DNA from: Zygnema cylindricum
Lineage: Eukaryota; Streptophyta; Zygnematophyceae; Zygnematales; Zygnemataceae
Direction: 5' to 3'
NCBI GenBank assembly: GCA_037447655.1
Contig: JBBHKE010003002.1
Coordinates: forward strand, 122,119 to 151,705
DNA length: 29,587 nucleotides
The notes beneath the pieces are model-generated. The model ran no database searches and was not told the origin of the DNA. It saw only the letters and a program-made list of their open reading frames with translations. Within the stretch, counting starts at the first letter, position 1. Each line of letters opens with the position of its first letter. Positions 1 through 9,101 of this stretch are shown piece after piece. The position numbers were made by a program, and so were the translations under genes.

Positions 1-101
1 TGGTTAATTTTTGGTTCTCGTACAGGCGTCGTCCAAACGACCAGACGCCACTACTTTGGTTACTGACAGTAATCACAATATTTTCCCACTTATGTACTTA
101 C

Positions 102-150
102 CCTCCCTCTTCCTCTCCCTCTCTCTTCCCTCTCCCCCTCCCTCTCCCTA
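102..150. repeat. CCCTCT-type pyrimidine tract
   Basis: Almost uninterrupted C/T run built from CCCTCT/CCTCTC units. The same motif recurs on one strand or the other at 8029-8047, 9601-9630, 14952-15020, 19889-19931, 26561-26594 and 29270-29587. Confidence 0.85.
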
Positions 151-384
151 TAACAAATGAAATTATACATCGCCAGAATTAGTCTAGCAATTGTTGGTTT
201 GAAAGGTTTGGTAAAAATGACAAAATATTAAAGAATAAATAGCCGGATCCAGATTAAAAAAAAAAAAGAAAAAAAAAAAAATTCCATGTTTGGTAGTACT
301 GAAAAAAAGTTGTAAAAATAAAATAAAGAAAAGTCAAACAGATATGACCAACACCTAAATTATAAAATCACTTAAATGTGATGC

Positions 385-1900
385 TTACATGCATAGAATT
401 TTCTCTTCTTTTTCTTTTTCTTTTCTCTTCTTTTCTCTTCGTCGTTTTTTCACTTCCTGGCCAACCTTCACAGATATACCAGGCTGGATAAAAACAGATG
501 GGGTGGGAACCAATCGAGCTCTTGTAAACCAGTTCATATATTATAAAAACAATTTGATTCAAATGTAACTGTCTCAAACAGAAAATTTGTCGCAAAAACA
601 CCACTTACCGCTCTATTTACAACCAATTCTGGGCACCACTCTGGTACTTTGTTGTCTAGCAAAACAGACCTAAAATCAGTACCGAGCCATTGCCCTCGTT
701 CTTGGGAATCTCCCACTCTCTCATACTCCCCAAACGGTATTGTGAAATTAAAACATTGATCAACGTCTGAAAAAACGACAAAATCGCCCAAAATAAGTCA
801 AAAAAAGCCATATGTAATTTTTCCCATGCAGAAAAGGACAAAATAAAGGACAAAATTTGAAGCGACTTAAGTCACACAAACAAGACGTGAAATGTGATGA
901 AATTACATGATAAAGTCATCCAATTCTGTACGGAAACATACAATTAAAAACAGTCCCAAAAGCTTTCATAAAAGACCAACCATATGAACCAGGAAAATAA
1001 TCTGCATACATACACATACACATAATATATAACATATATAAATATATAATATAATATAATATAAATATATTGGGGGTCATAGATTTTACCCTGCCAATTT
1101 AGCATGACTGAAAGAAAGAACTTTATTCCTTCATTTTGTCACAGTGATGAGTGGTTTTTAAGCAATAAGTTGAAGATTGTAAGCTTATTGGTCTTTCTTG
1201 AGTTGAATTATAGGGCATCAGAAGTGCAAATTATGAACTTACCGGTTGATCGCCTCTCCATTTTAAAACGTGGACGATTAAGTTTTCCACTGGGAAAAAG
1301 TTCAACTTTTGGAGAATTTTCAATTTCCACAATGTTTCGAGAGAATACCAATTCCGTCACGTTACTCCATCCTCTTTCAGTGTCATTCGAACCGTGGAGC
1401 TTTTCTTGTTTGTCCTCAAAAATAGGGAGAAGCTTTGGTTTTAAGGAATTCCGGTTGTTTGCACTTATAAGATCAGAAACTTTTGCAGAGGCATCTTTAA
1501 GTGAAACTTCCACAGGATATAAGTCTTCTGGTATCAAATAAAAGCCCTCGGGAGCATTTACCCCACCTAAAATTTCACCGACGGAACTCAAATATGACCC
1601 AACCTGAATTCCAGGAGGTAAACTGGTCTCTCTCTCCAACCCCAACACTCCACTCTCACCTCCAATAACAGCATTTTGATGTACTGTCAATCCTCCTAGT
1701 AATCCTCTCACCATGAAAATGCCTAACAAAAAAGACACTCCAAAAGCAAGGAGATAGAAGATAAGCCTCCTGCTTTTTTTTCTAAGCTGTGACATTCCAA
1801 AAATTCCAGAAGTTGTTGTTGCTTTAAGCCCTTCTGGATATTGGTTACCATTACTTGAAGCTTTCAAGTTGATGCCCAATCCCCTCCGATTACTCTCCAT
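385..1900 (-). CDS. Predicted type II membrane protein, unrecognised family (3 exons)
   Basis: Joined model of 304 residues from exons 1900-1243, 766-609 and 483-385. Donors are GTAAGT at 1242 and 608; acceptors are TTTTTTCAG before 766 and TTATCCAG before 483; exon phases (1, 0) agree. Residues 1-45 form a cytosolic tail ending in the basic stretch RKKSRR, residues 46-68 are one strong membrane helix, and the rest should be luminal. Sequons N172-D-T, N180-V-T and N226-F-T all lie on that luminal side, which fits a Golgi or ER type II protein. Exon 2 carries the best candidate family signature (FGEYERVGD, then WLGTDFRSVLLD). I do not recognise the family; the layout resembles glycosyltransferases, but no catalytic motif was identified. 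Exon 3 encodes a very K/R/E-rich tail and is the least certain part: another strong acceptor (TTTTTTTCAG) precedes 298, and an open frame runs off the window start on this strand (about 51 to 1), so the true 3' end may differ. Confidence 0.6.
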
Positions 1901-2125
1901 TTTCTGTCAATTCATGAATCTTCCCTAGACACAGAAGAAATCGATAAATTCTAGAGACTCATCAGTATGTTACCTCCTGGCAATCGCTAATATCAGTAAA
2001 TTGCTGTTCATAGGTTGAAATGTCCAGAAAAAGGAAACAGAACTGCAATTGAAAGAACAGAAAAGACAAAAAGTGCAACCGAAGTCACTGTGTTAAAATT
2101 ACCTACCTACAGTAAATTAAATTGC

Positions 2126-2135
2126 GCCACGTGGC
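2126..2135. promoter_or_regulatory. Palindromic G-box GCCACGTGGC
   Basis: Perfect 10-bp palindrome containing CACGTG, about 225 bp upstream of the start codon at 1900 of the minus-strand membrane protein gene. G-boxes are bound by plant bZIP and bHLH factors; a role here is inferred from position only. Confidence 0.45.
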
Positions 2136-2429
2136 TCAGTATGGGCCACTTAACTAAATAGTGTTCTTAGCACAAATTTTGATTTGGGTTTAAAAAAAGA
2201 CGTAGTCAAATTACAGTGATTGGCTCGAATAACGATGGGCAGTGGACAACAAAGACGGCTTCAAAAGATAAGAAGGGAAGTTCTTTCAGCTTACAGGGCG
2301 TAATAAGTTGGTGGAAAGAGAAAAGTGTATTTTCCTAGTTGCAACAAACAGGACAACGCGATGGAGACCATTTCATTCAAATCTGGTGTACAACTATGTG
2401 CTCTGAAGACAGACAATGACATGAACCGC

Positions 2430-2441
2430 ATTGACGTCAAT
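2430..2441. promoter_or_regulatory. TGACGTCA dyad (CRE/C-box-like)
   Basis: ATTGACGTCAAT is a 12-bp perfect palindrome around TGACGTCA, a classical bZIP site. It lies about 530 bp upstream of the gene starting at 1900 and at the edge of the GTCAAT hexamer array, so it could equally be two array units head to head. Confidence 0.3.
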
Positions 2442-2479
2442 AACTGTAATTATCCATGCGGGCATTAAATAGAAACATG

Positions 2480-3200
2480 GATGCCGATGCCCATCCAAAT
2501 GCCCATACTGTAAATGTGGTGAACGTCAGCGTCAAAGTCAATATGCAAAAAGAGAATGGGAATGTCAAAATCAAAGTCGATGGCAATGGCAATAGCAATA
2601 AGCAATAGAAATTGCAATGACAATGCCAATGATCATGTCGATGAAAATGTCAATGACAATGTCAAAGTCAATGTCGATGTCAATGTAACTGCCAATGTCA
2701 ATGTGAATGTCAGCGTCAATGTCACTGTCAATGACAATGTCCATGTCCATGTCAATGTCAATTCCGGCTTCAACGATAATGTTAATGTTAACGTCAACGC
2801 CAACATCAACTCCATAATACACGTCAACGCCAACATCAACTCCATAATACACGTCAACACCACGCCAATGTCAACGGGAATGCCAATGTCAGTGTTAATG
2901 TCAATAATGCAGGTCGCAATGCCAATGCCAATGACCATGTCAATGTCAATAAGGCCAATGGTCATTCCAATGCCAATCTTAACGCCAATGTCAATGTCAA
3001 GGCCAATGCCGATGCCAATGCCGATGCCGATGCCGATGCTGATGTCAATTTCAATGCCAAAATTAGTGCCGATGTCTATTCAGTAAGTCAATGTCGTGAT
3101 TCTCATTTGAATTTCAATTCTCGCACCGATTTAAACATCTGCAGAAATATCTCAGCTTCGATGGGGATGTCAATTTCAATGTCGATGTAAATGTTAATGC
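2480..3200. repeat. Degenerate hexamer array (GTCAAT/GCCAAT)n
   Basis: Dozens of near-copies of a six-base unit GTCAAT, GCCAAT or GACAAT in tandem, densest at 2556-3090, with looser units to about 3440. Because the period is a multiple of three and the unit lacks stop triplets in several frames, long spurious frames exist on both strands (alternating V-N and M-S/M-P dipeptides on plus, D-I on minus). I do not call these proteins. An exact 30-bp duplication lies inside, at 2791-2820 and 2821-2850. Confidence 0.9.
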
Positions 3201-3861
3201 TCATCTCCATAATATGGCAAAGTTGATCACAATGGTGATGTGAAATTCAAGTCAGGCTTTATGAAGCTGATCAAGCTCTATATATCTTACAGTAAATTCT
3301 ACGTCAAATTTCTGTTTCAATGTGTTTTTTTATGTTTGCTTTTTTGAATGTGTTTGTGTTAATGTTAGTGACGAGGTTTTACATTCAATGTGAAAATTCC
3401 GAAGTCAATTTCTCAGTGGCAAATGGAAATGTCAATGTCCTTGCGTTTGAATGCACATGTCTTAAAATTCTGACATCGATAAATAAACATGACGTTGTAT
3501 GGTATGTACTTCGTTACAGTACGTTATGCACCAATAAAACCAGTTGTAACATTACAGCAAATGTCTCTTATCCTAATCGTGCTATTCATGTCAGACCTTT
3601 CATACAAGCAAACATTCAAAAAAAACTCTTATTAAAACATTATCCAGCCTATTACCTTCCGGGTATCGCCCGAAGCCTCGTCAAGCTACCTTTGAACTTG
3701 CTCCACTTGTTGTTCAAATAGTCTGCAAAGAAGCTCCTTTCTCATTTTACCAATTAGGTTTCTGGAGCTTTATCGTAACGCTTCCCAAACATTTCATCCA
3801 CAAATCCGCGGAGTTTAGAATCAAGGCCAGTCCTGAAACTGTTTAAGTTAGAACTATAGTA
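3201..3861. other. Intergenic; one weak open frame
   Basis: The hexamer array decays here. A plus-strand frame at 3320-3721 (133 codons) starts in the array tail with a hydrophobic N-terminus. It has no recognised motif and base content like its surroundings, so I regard it as probably non-coding. No other gene is visible. Confidence 0.3.
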
Positions 3862-4053
3862 CACTGCCCATCGTTATTAGCGGTAAGGTTTTGATAGTGT
3901 TAGTGCGACATTAGAATACTAATTTAGTGCGAGGAGACGTGGCAGATTGTAGTCCACTTCCTCGAATAATGTTATTGACATTTTTTTGTGATTTCCGGCC
4001 AAAAAAAGTCGCGACCGTGTTAGTGTTATTGACTCTACTAATGGTGTGCAGTG
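3862..4053 (-). mobile_element. MITE, family A (inverted copy)
   Basis: Left end CACTGCCCATCGTTATTAG follows a TA (3860-3861); the right end reads inward as CACTGCACACCATTAG. Internal sequence, read on the minus strand, matches the elements at 5196-5393 and 6278-6496, including the ACGTGG/CCACGT dyad around 3939-3962. Non-autonomous, no coding capacity. The TA duplication is lost on the right. Confidence 0.65.
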
Positions 4054-4182
4054 AACTGAACTGGAATCGGGTCTAGGGTTACGGGGCTCCATTTATGATC
4101 CATGACCTACCATCGGTAAAATTCCCGAAATCGGATGTCAATTTTAGTGCTGTATCGATCATCGAACTTATATTGTGCGCTA

Positions 4183-4725
4183 CACCGCCAATCTCTATTA
4201 GAGTAAATAACGCTAATTCGGTGCCCTTTTTTCAAAAAAAATCCCTACAATCCATAATTCTATTTTTTCCATTATTCTAATTATGGTTTGTTTTCAATTA
4301 GCGTTAATAATGGAAGTACACTGCGATGGAAATAGTGTGTCATACGAACAGGGTATCTCCGTACGAAATGGTACTTTTTGAATTACAAAGGCATAAAAAG
4401 ACACTTAACATTATTGCGCACACATGTGAATGTGCACTGGAAGAAAGAGACGCAAACTCGTCGACAAAAATCACGTTCTCATATGTTCGTCCGTCGACCG
4501 TGTGAACAGCGCAACGGCGTACGAATTGTCAGATTTTGTACGGGTACACATATTACTGTAGACATCGAAGGGCGGGTATTTATTATTCAGGACAACCCAA
4601 ATTACAATTAAGGATTAATTAGTATATATATATTTTGTTGAAAAAAAAAATTCCCGATTAGTGTTAATAACACTAAATTTTTTTTAACGTTATTTATTCC
4701 TTTACTCTTATAGCGATTGACAGTG
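4183..4725 (+). mobile_element. MITE-like element, family B (543 bp)
   Basis: Bounded by TA at 4181-4182 and 4726-4727, with imperfect inverted ends CACCGCCAATCTCTATTAG and CACTGTCAATCGCTATAAG. The interior shares blocks with 5396-6013 and 21133-21621: an AATAGTGTG segment, then a CGGCGTACGA...TTTTGTACG segment. The 77-codon frame at 4378-4611 covers that shared block; its GVRIV..F..T...VDI string has a recognisable counterpart (GVRFEQF) in the frame at 21292-21525, which could be common DNA ancestry rather than a protein. Confidence 0.65.
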
Positions 4726-4727
4726 TA

Positions 4728-5141
4728 GTGTTGTGTATCGGCCAATTTTTTTATCGTTATAAGTCTGATGATTGATGTTATAGGTTATCTAATGACGAGG
4801 ATTCCTGATTTATTGCTCTCGAACGAAAAAAAAATTATCGCCGATAATCATCGGTTGGGAGAGTTGCTCGTACAAAAATTACGAAATTATGGTTCGAAAA
4901 TAAAGTACGAAATGGGTACTAAGGTATCGCGACTGGGGGGAGACCTTCTGGAATATTTTTCACCATTGTACGCAGCTATCATCAATAGTTATCGACCCGA
5001 TATTTATCAGTAATTTATTGGGAATATATAGTGAATTTATAGCGATAGCTATACCGATACATCGAGCCAATATATCGATTATCGGTAGATAAAAAATCGG
5101 TACATATTGGTTATCGGCAAATGGCTACCGATACACAACAC
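4728..5141 (+). mobile_element. TA-flanked element with GTGTTGTGTATCGG ends (414 bp)
   Basis: Perfect 14-bp inverted termini GTGTTGTGTATCGG and CCGATACACAACAC, flanked by TA at 4726-4727 and 5142-5143. The right side has several subterminal TATCGG/CGGTA repeats (5030-5125). The ends differ from families A, B and D. It abuts the family B element on its left, sharing the TA, and encloses an 81-codon open frame. Confidence 0.65.
4768..5013 (+). CDS. Hypothetical 81-residue frame inside a small transposon
   Basis: ATG at 4768 to TAA at 5011-5013. The protein is mixed and well balanced, unlike the low-complexity frames nearby: hydrophobic N-terminus, charged middle (LLLSNEKK, IIADNHRLGELLVQKL), then an aromatic C-terminus (LLEYFSPLYAAI, ending RPDIYQ). 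No family recognised. It fills most of the 414-bp element, so it may be an element-encoded protein, a remnant of its transposase, or a captured host exon. An AG at 4764-4765 could act as an acceptor if it is an exon. No promoter or polyadenylation signal was identified. Confidence 0.35.
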   Translation: MIDVIGYLMTRIPDLLLSNEKKIIADNHRLGELLVQKLRNYGSKIKYEMGTKVSRLGGDLLEYFSPLYAAIINSYRPDIYQ

Positions 5142-5195
5142 TACGAGTGATAACATTTGTTTACTTTGCCACATACCACCCGGTACAGGCAACTA

Positions 5196-5393
5196 CACCG
5201 CTTATCGTTATTAGTGTTAATAACAATAATTCGGTCGCGATTTTTTTAATCAAAAATCACAAAATAGAGATAACAAGATTATTTAAGGACGTGGACTACA
5301 ATCTCCCACGTCTCCTCGCACTAAATTAGTATTGTTAATTCTAATTTCGCATTAACACTAATAAATATTTAACACTAATAACGATCAGCGGTG
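5196..5393 (+). mobile_element. MITE, family A (198 bp)
   Basis: Starts CACCGCTTATCGTTATTAG after TA 5194-5195 and ends with the inverse, ...CTAATAACGATCAGCGGTG, before TA 5394-5395. It contains the family dyad GGACGTGG...CCCACGTCTCC (about 5287-5315) and the following GCACTAAATTAG block. Confidence 0.75.
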
Positions 5394-5395
5394 TA

Positions 5396-6013
5396 CACCG
5401 CGAATCGTAATTAGAGTAAATAACGCTAATTCGGTCGCCCTAAATTTCGACTCTATCACCTAAAATAAAGTAAATGATTCTAAATTTTTCATTATACTAT
5501 TTAAGGTAAGGTTTAATTAGCGTAAAAAATTATAATACAGGCTCGTTTTAAATAGTGTGGAGTACGGACGACGTCCGACCGTGCAAAATTGTACTTTTAT
5601 AAGGAAAAAGGTACAAATAAGGATTAATAGAATCACGCTCGCACGTGAAATCTCACTAAAGAGAAAAATCAATCATATAAAAAAAAAGCCGTTCGCATTA
5701 GTCTCGTCCGTCGACAGCATCGTCGTTAGTGTGAACATTAACTGACATTCAGCGCGACAAATAGTACTAACGTCATAATGACGTCAAAACTATACGGACT
5801 GACAGATTTTGTTCGTATACCTTAATGTAGTGTTAATAATATCAGCGCAGATAATTATTGCCGACATACCCCAATATAGAGTACTTAAATAAATTAGAGA
5901 AAACTTCCTCTATGAAAATGTTTTATCACACAAATTAGCGTTCATAACTCTAATTGTTTTTTTTTTGTTTTTTTACTCTAATCTTTTCTTTACTCTAATT
6001 ACGATTCGCGGTG
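5396..6013 (+). mobile_element. MITE-like element, family B (618 bp)
   Basis: Inverted ends CACCGCGAATCGTAATTAGA match perfectly over at least 25 bp. TA 5394-5395 is shared with the preceding element, and TA 6014-6015 closes the right side. It shares internal AATAGTGTGGAGTACGGAC and GACTGACAGATTTTGTTCG blocks with the other family B copies. A 62-codon frame at 5557-5745 is not recognised. Confidence 0.75.
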
Positions 6014-6020
6014 TATTGTA

Positions 6021-6219
6021 CACCGTGAATCGGTATTAGCTTTATGTACGCTATATCGGCACCCCAAAATTTTGACATTGATAGCTTAGATATAACAAAT
6101 TACACTATTTAAAAACGTGGACCATAATCTGCCACGTCTCCTGACACTAAATTAGAATGAAGGACGCTAATTTTTTCTTTACACTAATAATTTCTATACG
6201 CTAATAACGATTCAAGTGA
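6021..6219 (+). mobile_element. MITE, family A (degenerate right end)
   Basis: Left end CACCGTGAATCGGTATTAG after TA 6019-6020. It carries the dyad ACGTGGACCATAATCTGCCACGT and the ACACTAAATTAGAAT block. The right end ...GCTAATAACGATTCAAGTG has lost the final CGGTGTA. Confidence 0.65.
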
Positions 6220-6277
6220 CATTATAATTGATTGCCATTTGGGCAAACATGACTACGCCTTTATCGCTATTATAGTA

Positions 6278-6496
6278 CACCGCGAATTGTTATTAGTGTC
6301 AAAGTCACTAATTTGGGTTCTTAAAATTTTGATTTTTTTCCGCAATTAGTATACATGATTTTCGAAAATAAAGTAGCAACGCTATTTAAGGACGTGGACC
6401 ATAATCTGCCACGTCTCTCGCACTAAATTAGAATCAATAACACCAATTTTTTTTTTTACGCTATTTTAACTTTGACACTAATAACGATTTTCGGTG
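6278..6496 (+). mobile_element. MITE, family A (219 bp)
   Basis: Inverted ends CACCGCGAATTGTTATTAG and CACCGAAAATCGTTATTAG, flanked by TA 6276-6277 and 6497-6498. It contains the GGACGTGGACCATAATCTGC dyad region (about 6391-6417). Confidence 0.75.
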
Positions 6497-6498
6497 TA

Positions 6499-7439
6499 GT
6501 GTTGATGTTTTATCCCCACCAAAAAACTATTTTCTCCGTGCTTGTGGAAAAAGTGGGTCAATCATCCATTTATTTTAATTCTTTTGTTAATTCTTCATCA
6601 TTTATCGACTGTCCATCTGTTTGACCGATTTTATAACCTTTTTCTCCATTTTTTTTTACAAATTTTGACCATCATTGACCTCAAAATGTACCTCTCCTTC
6701 CCATGTGTGGTATTTTGTTCAACACATGATTTTGTGTGGGAACTAAAGATATTTCGCACGATAATTATTGGTTTTTGGCAGTTTTTTCACAGTTTTTTAC
6801 AAAGGAACTCTGTCATGATTGTTTTCCATGTAGTTGTGATCTCTATTTTGTGATCTCTATTTTTTGATCTCTATGGTCAACTCCTTATTTCCACTGTGCA
6901 TTTTTGCAGCTTTTAAATTTCGAATTATTCCAAAAGTTTGACTTAACGTTTTGTTTTCCTCGACTCCTGTTTATCACCTCTCCCGAAGAAATTACAGTTG
7001 GAAGAAATTACAGTTGGAAGAAATGATGTATTTAAAAGGAATTGTGTGCTTAATGTTTTCAATACAGTCATTGGTGTTGGGGAAGTCAAACTATATGTGA
7101 TAGGAGTCGTCCATTTGTTGAACCAATTTCTGTTTTTTTTTTTTTAGCAAAACATTTTTAGGGTTTTTTCAGGGTGATCTGTTGTCCTCAATAAGTAACC
7201 ATGTAATCGTTACAAAAAAAGCAAAATGGCAGTCGTAGAAATTACTATAAGGAATGGCTGTCGCATTCGAACGAGTGTTCGAGAGGTTCTTTTTGCCATT
7301 GGAAACCATAATTTATGAATTTATTTATGAATTCATGAACATGGTTTACAGGTCATATTGTGGTTATGTACTACTTTGTGGTTATCATAGAGGCAATCAA
7401 TTTTTGAGTTTGACTTCGAAAACCAAATCTGAAGGGATT
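6499..7439. other. Intergenic, no gene seen
   Basis: T-rich sequence with a short direct repeat (GAAGAAATTACAGTTG twice at about 6986-7020). Frames at 6542-6853 and 7254-7463 are biased toward F, I and L as expected of T-rich DNA and show no motif. Confidence 0.5.
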
Positions 7440-7664
7440 GAGTGTAATATATTCAATAAATAAACTAGTTTTCCCCCTACTTTTGAAGATTTCTCTTTTT
7501 GAAAAGACCTCGTCTTGCAACGAGTGTTGGACCACTTCAAGCCAATCGGAAGATGAGAATAATTCTCTTCAATCGCAGCCGTCAGATCAGCGATCCGACA
7601 AGTGTGCACGGAGAGATGTTTTAAATGGCGAAAAAAGTATCAACACTAATAGCAATACACGGTG
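7440..7664 (+). mobile_element. MITE, family D (degenerate copy)
   Basis: The right part aligns with the family D elements at 20148-20360 and 24442-24659: ATGTTTTAAATGGC, then ATCAACACTAATAG and the terminal ACACGGTG. The left end (GAGTGTAATATATTC...) is decayed and no TA duplication remains. Confidence 0.5.
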
Positions 7665-7910
7665 TCGCCTTTTTTTAACCACAGTAGCAGTTAATTTTTG
7701 ACATAAACATTTTGACCCGCCGTTTTCTTACGTTTACTCAAATAGTTGATACAATTTTTCTTTAATGTGTTTTTAGTTTTTACACAAACAACATGGAACA
7801 CAAATAACAGCTCTTTTGTAATTCGACCCAGACAGGTTGTCTATTATGACTCTATTAGCTTTTGAATTTTGAAAAAACATCTTTAAGAGTTTTCCCTTAA
7901 TCGGTTTCTG

Positions 7911-8003
7911 TATTTTGACTCCAACAGATTTAATATTTTGACTCCAATAGCTTTGATATTTGACTCCTATAGCTTTGATATTTTGACTCAGACAGTTTTG
8001 TTA
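7911..8003. repeat. Tandem repeat of ATTTTGACTCCAATAGCTTTGAT
   Basis: About four units of 22-25 bp in tandem, each with TTTGACTC followed by (A/T)(A/C)TAGCTTT or close variants. A diverged unit precedes at about 7846-7866. No coding meaning seen. Confidence 0.8.
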
Positions 8004-8199
8004 AAACTCCAAAAGAAATACGAAGAGCCTCTCTCTCTCTCCCTCTCAAATTGTCGAAACTGTCAACTAAAAACCATTCATTAAAACATTTATTAAAACT
8101 GCTAAAGCCACTCTATATATATTTTACAGACTACAGTTCCACTCTGCCGTATACCAGCAAACCCTAGATTCAGTGATTTTGTCTGTCACTGAAAAATCA

Positions 8200-8388
8200 C
8201 ACCGTGTATCGCTATTACTCTATTAACATTAGTAGATTTTTGCCCGTTACGTCTACCTTGTTTCGTGTACGTGTCTTATTTTCATTTGGACACCATCAAT
8301 TGGAAGGTTCACTCAGGGAAAACTGCAGTACACACCGTGTATCGCCAGTACAGTACTTTAGCGTCAACCCTAATAGCGATACACGGTG
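8200..8388 (+). mobile_element. MITE, family D (189 bp)
   Basis: Inverted ends CACCGTGTATCGCTATTA on both sides; TA follows at 8389-8390, while the left TA is mutated. An additional CACACCGTGTATCGCC end at about 8333 suggests a nested or rearranged terminus. The interior (CGTGTACGTGTC..., CACCATCAATTGGAAGGTTC) resembles the other family D copies. Confidence 0.65.
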
Positions 8389-8390
8389 TA

Positions 8391-9101
8391 CCTCTCAGCA
8401 TCAGACCATGTAGTGGCTTGTCTAAAAAATACGCCATTTTGACTATTACCTCGAAATTGGAGGAGCGAGAAAAATGGGCTAAGCCATTGATTGCTCAAAG
8501 CTCGATTGTACGGACATAGGATAAAAGTCTCAAAAATTCGTGACATGAGATTTAAACCACTCTGGTAAAGCCATATAGATTTAGAAAAGTAGGAGGAAAA
8601 ACATGTTCTAAATTCTAGAATGTAGTCTGAAGGAGCTTTTCTTTCTAGCATACATCAAAGCTATTGATAACAAATTAAAAAGTATTGCAGTAAAATTGCG
8701 TCAAGCATAAGAAGTAAAAAGAAAACGAATTAATTGCATAGCTTTTGAATACATTGCTTCCTAAAAGGTTGTCAAATTAACCAATGCTAGCTATTACAAA
8801 ACTCTACCTGAAAACCTCAAAGGTTTCTCATTCCTCAAAATTGCTCCAAAAGTGTGGTCTTGCTAGAACCCTAAATTGAATCCTAGGGATATATATACAC
8901 TACGAACCGATCATCCACGAATATACAATGTCTAATTGAGCTTTTAACTTTCTACACTAGCTAACCCTCAACATCTCATAACACACATTGTCGACCTTTA
9001 GAAAATGCTAGGGTTTTTCTCCTTCCTTCCACTAACTTATCGACAGCCTTCACACTTTGCCGACATGGAAATAAGAAATCTATCACAAACAATTCCACTT
9101 T
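8391..9101. other. Intergenic, 3' flank of the PAN-domain gene
   Basis: No gene recognised. On the minus strand the part nearest 9101 should be the 3' UTR of the PAN-domain gene. Short frames here overlap one another on both strands. Confidence 0.5.

Noticed and set aside
2556-3086. 176-codon plus frame and two minus frames in the hexamer array
   Set aside because: All follow from a six-base repeat lacking stop triplets; no non-repeat sequence or start context supports a protein.
3862-5393. A single 1.5-kb element with 100-bp terminal inverted repeats
   Set aside because: The two long arms are themselves complete family A MITEs with their own inner ends (at 4053 and 5196), in opposite orientation, with other elements between them.
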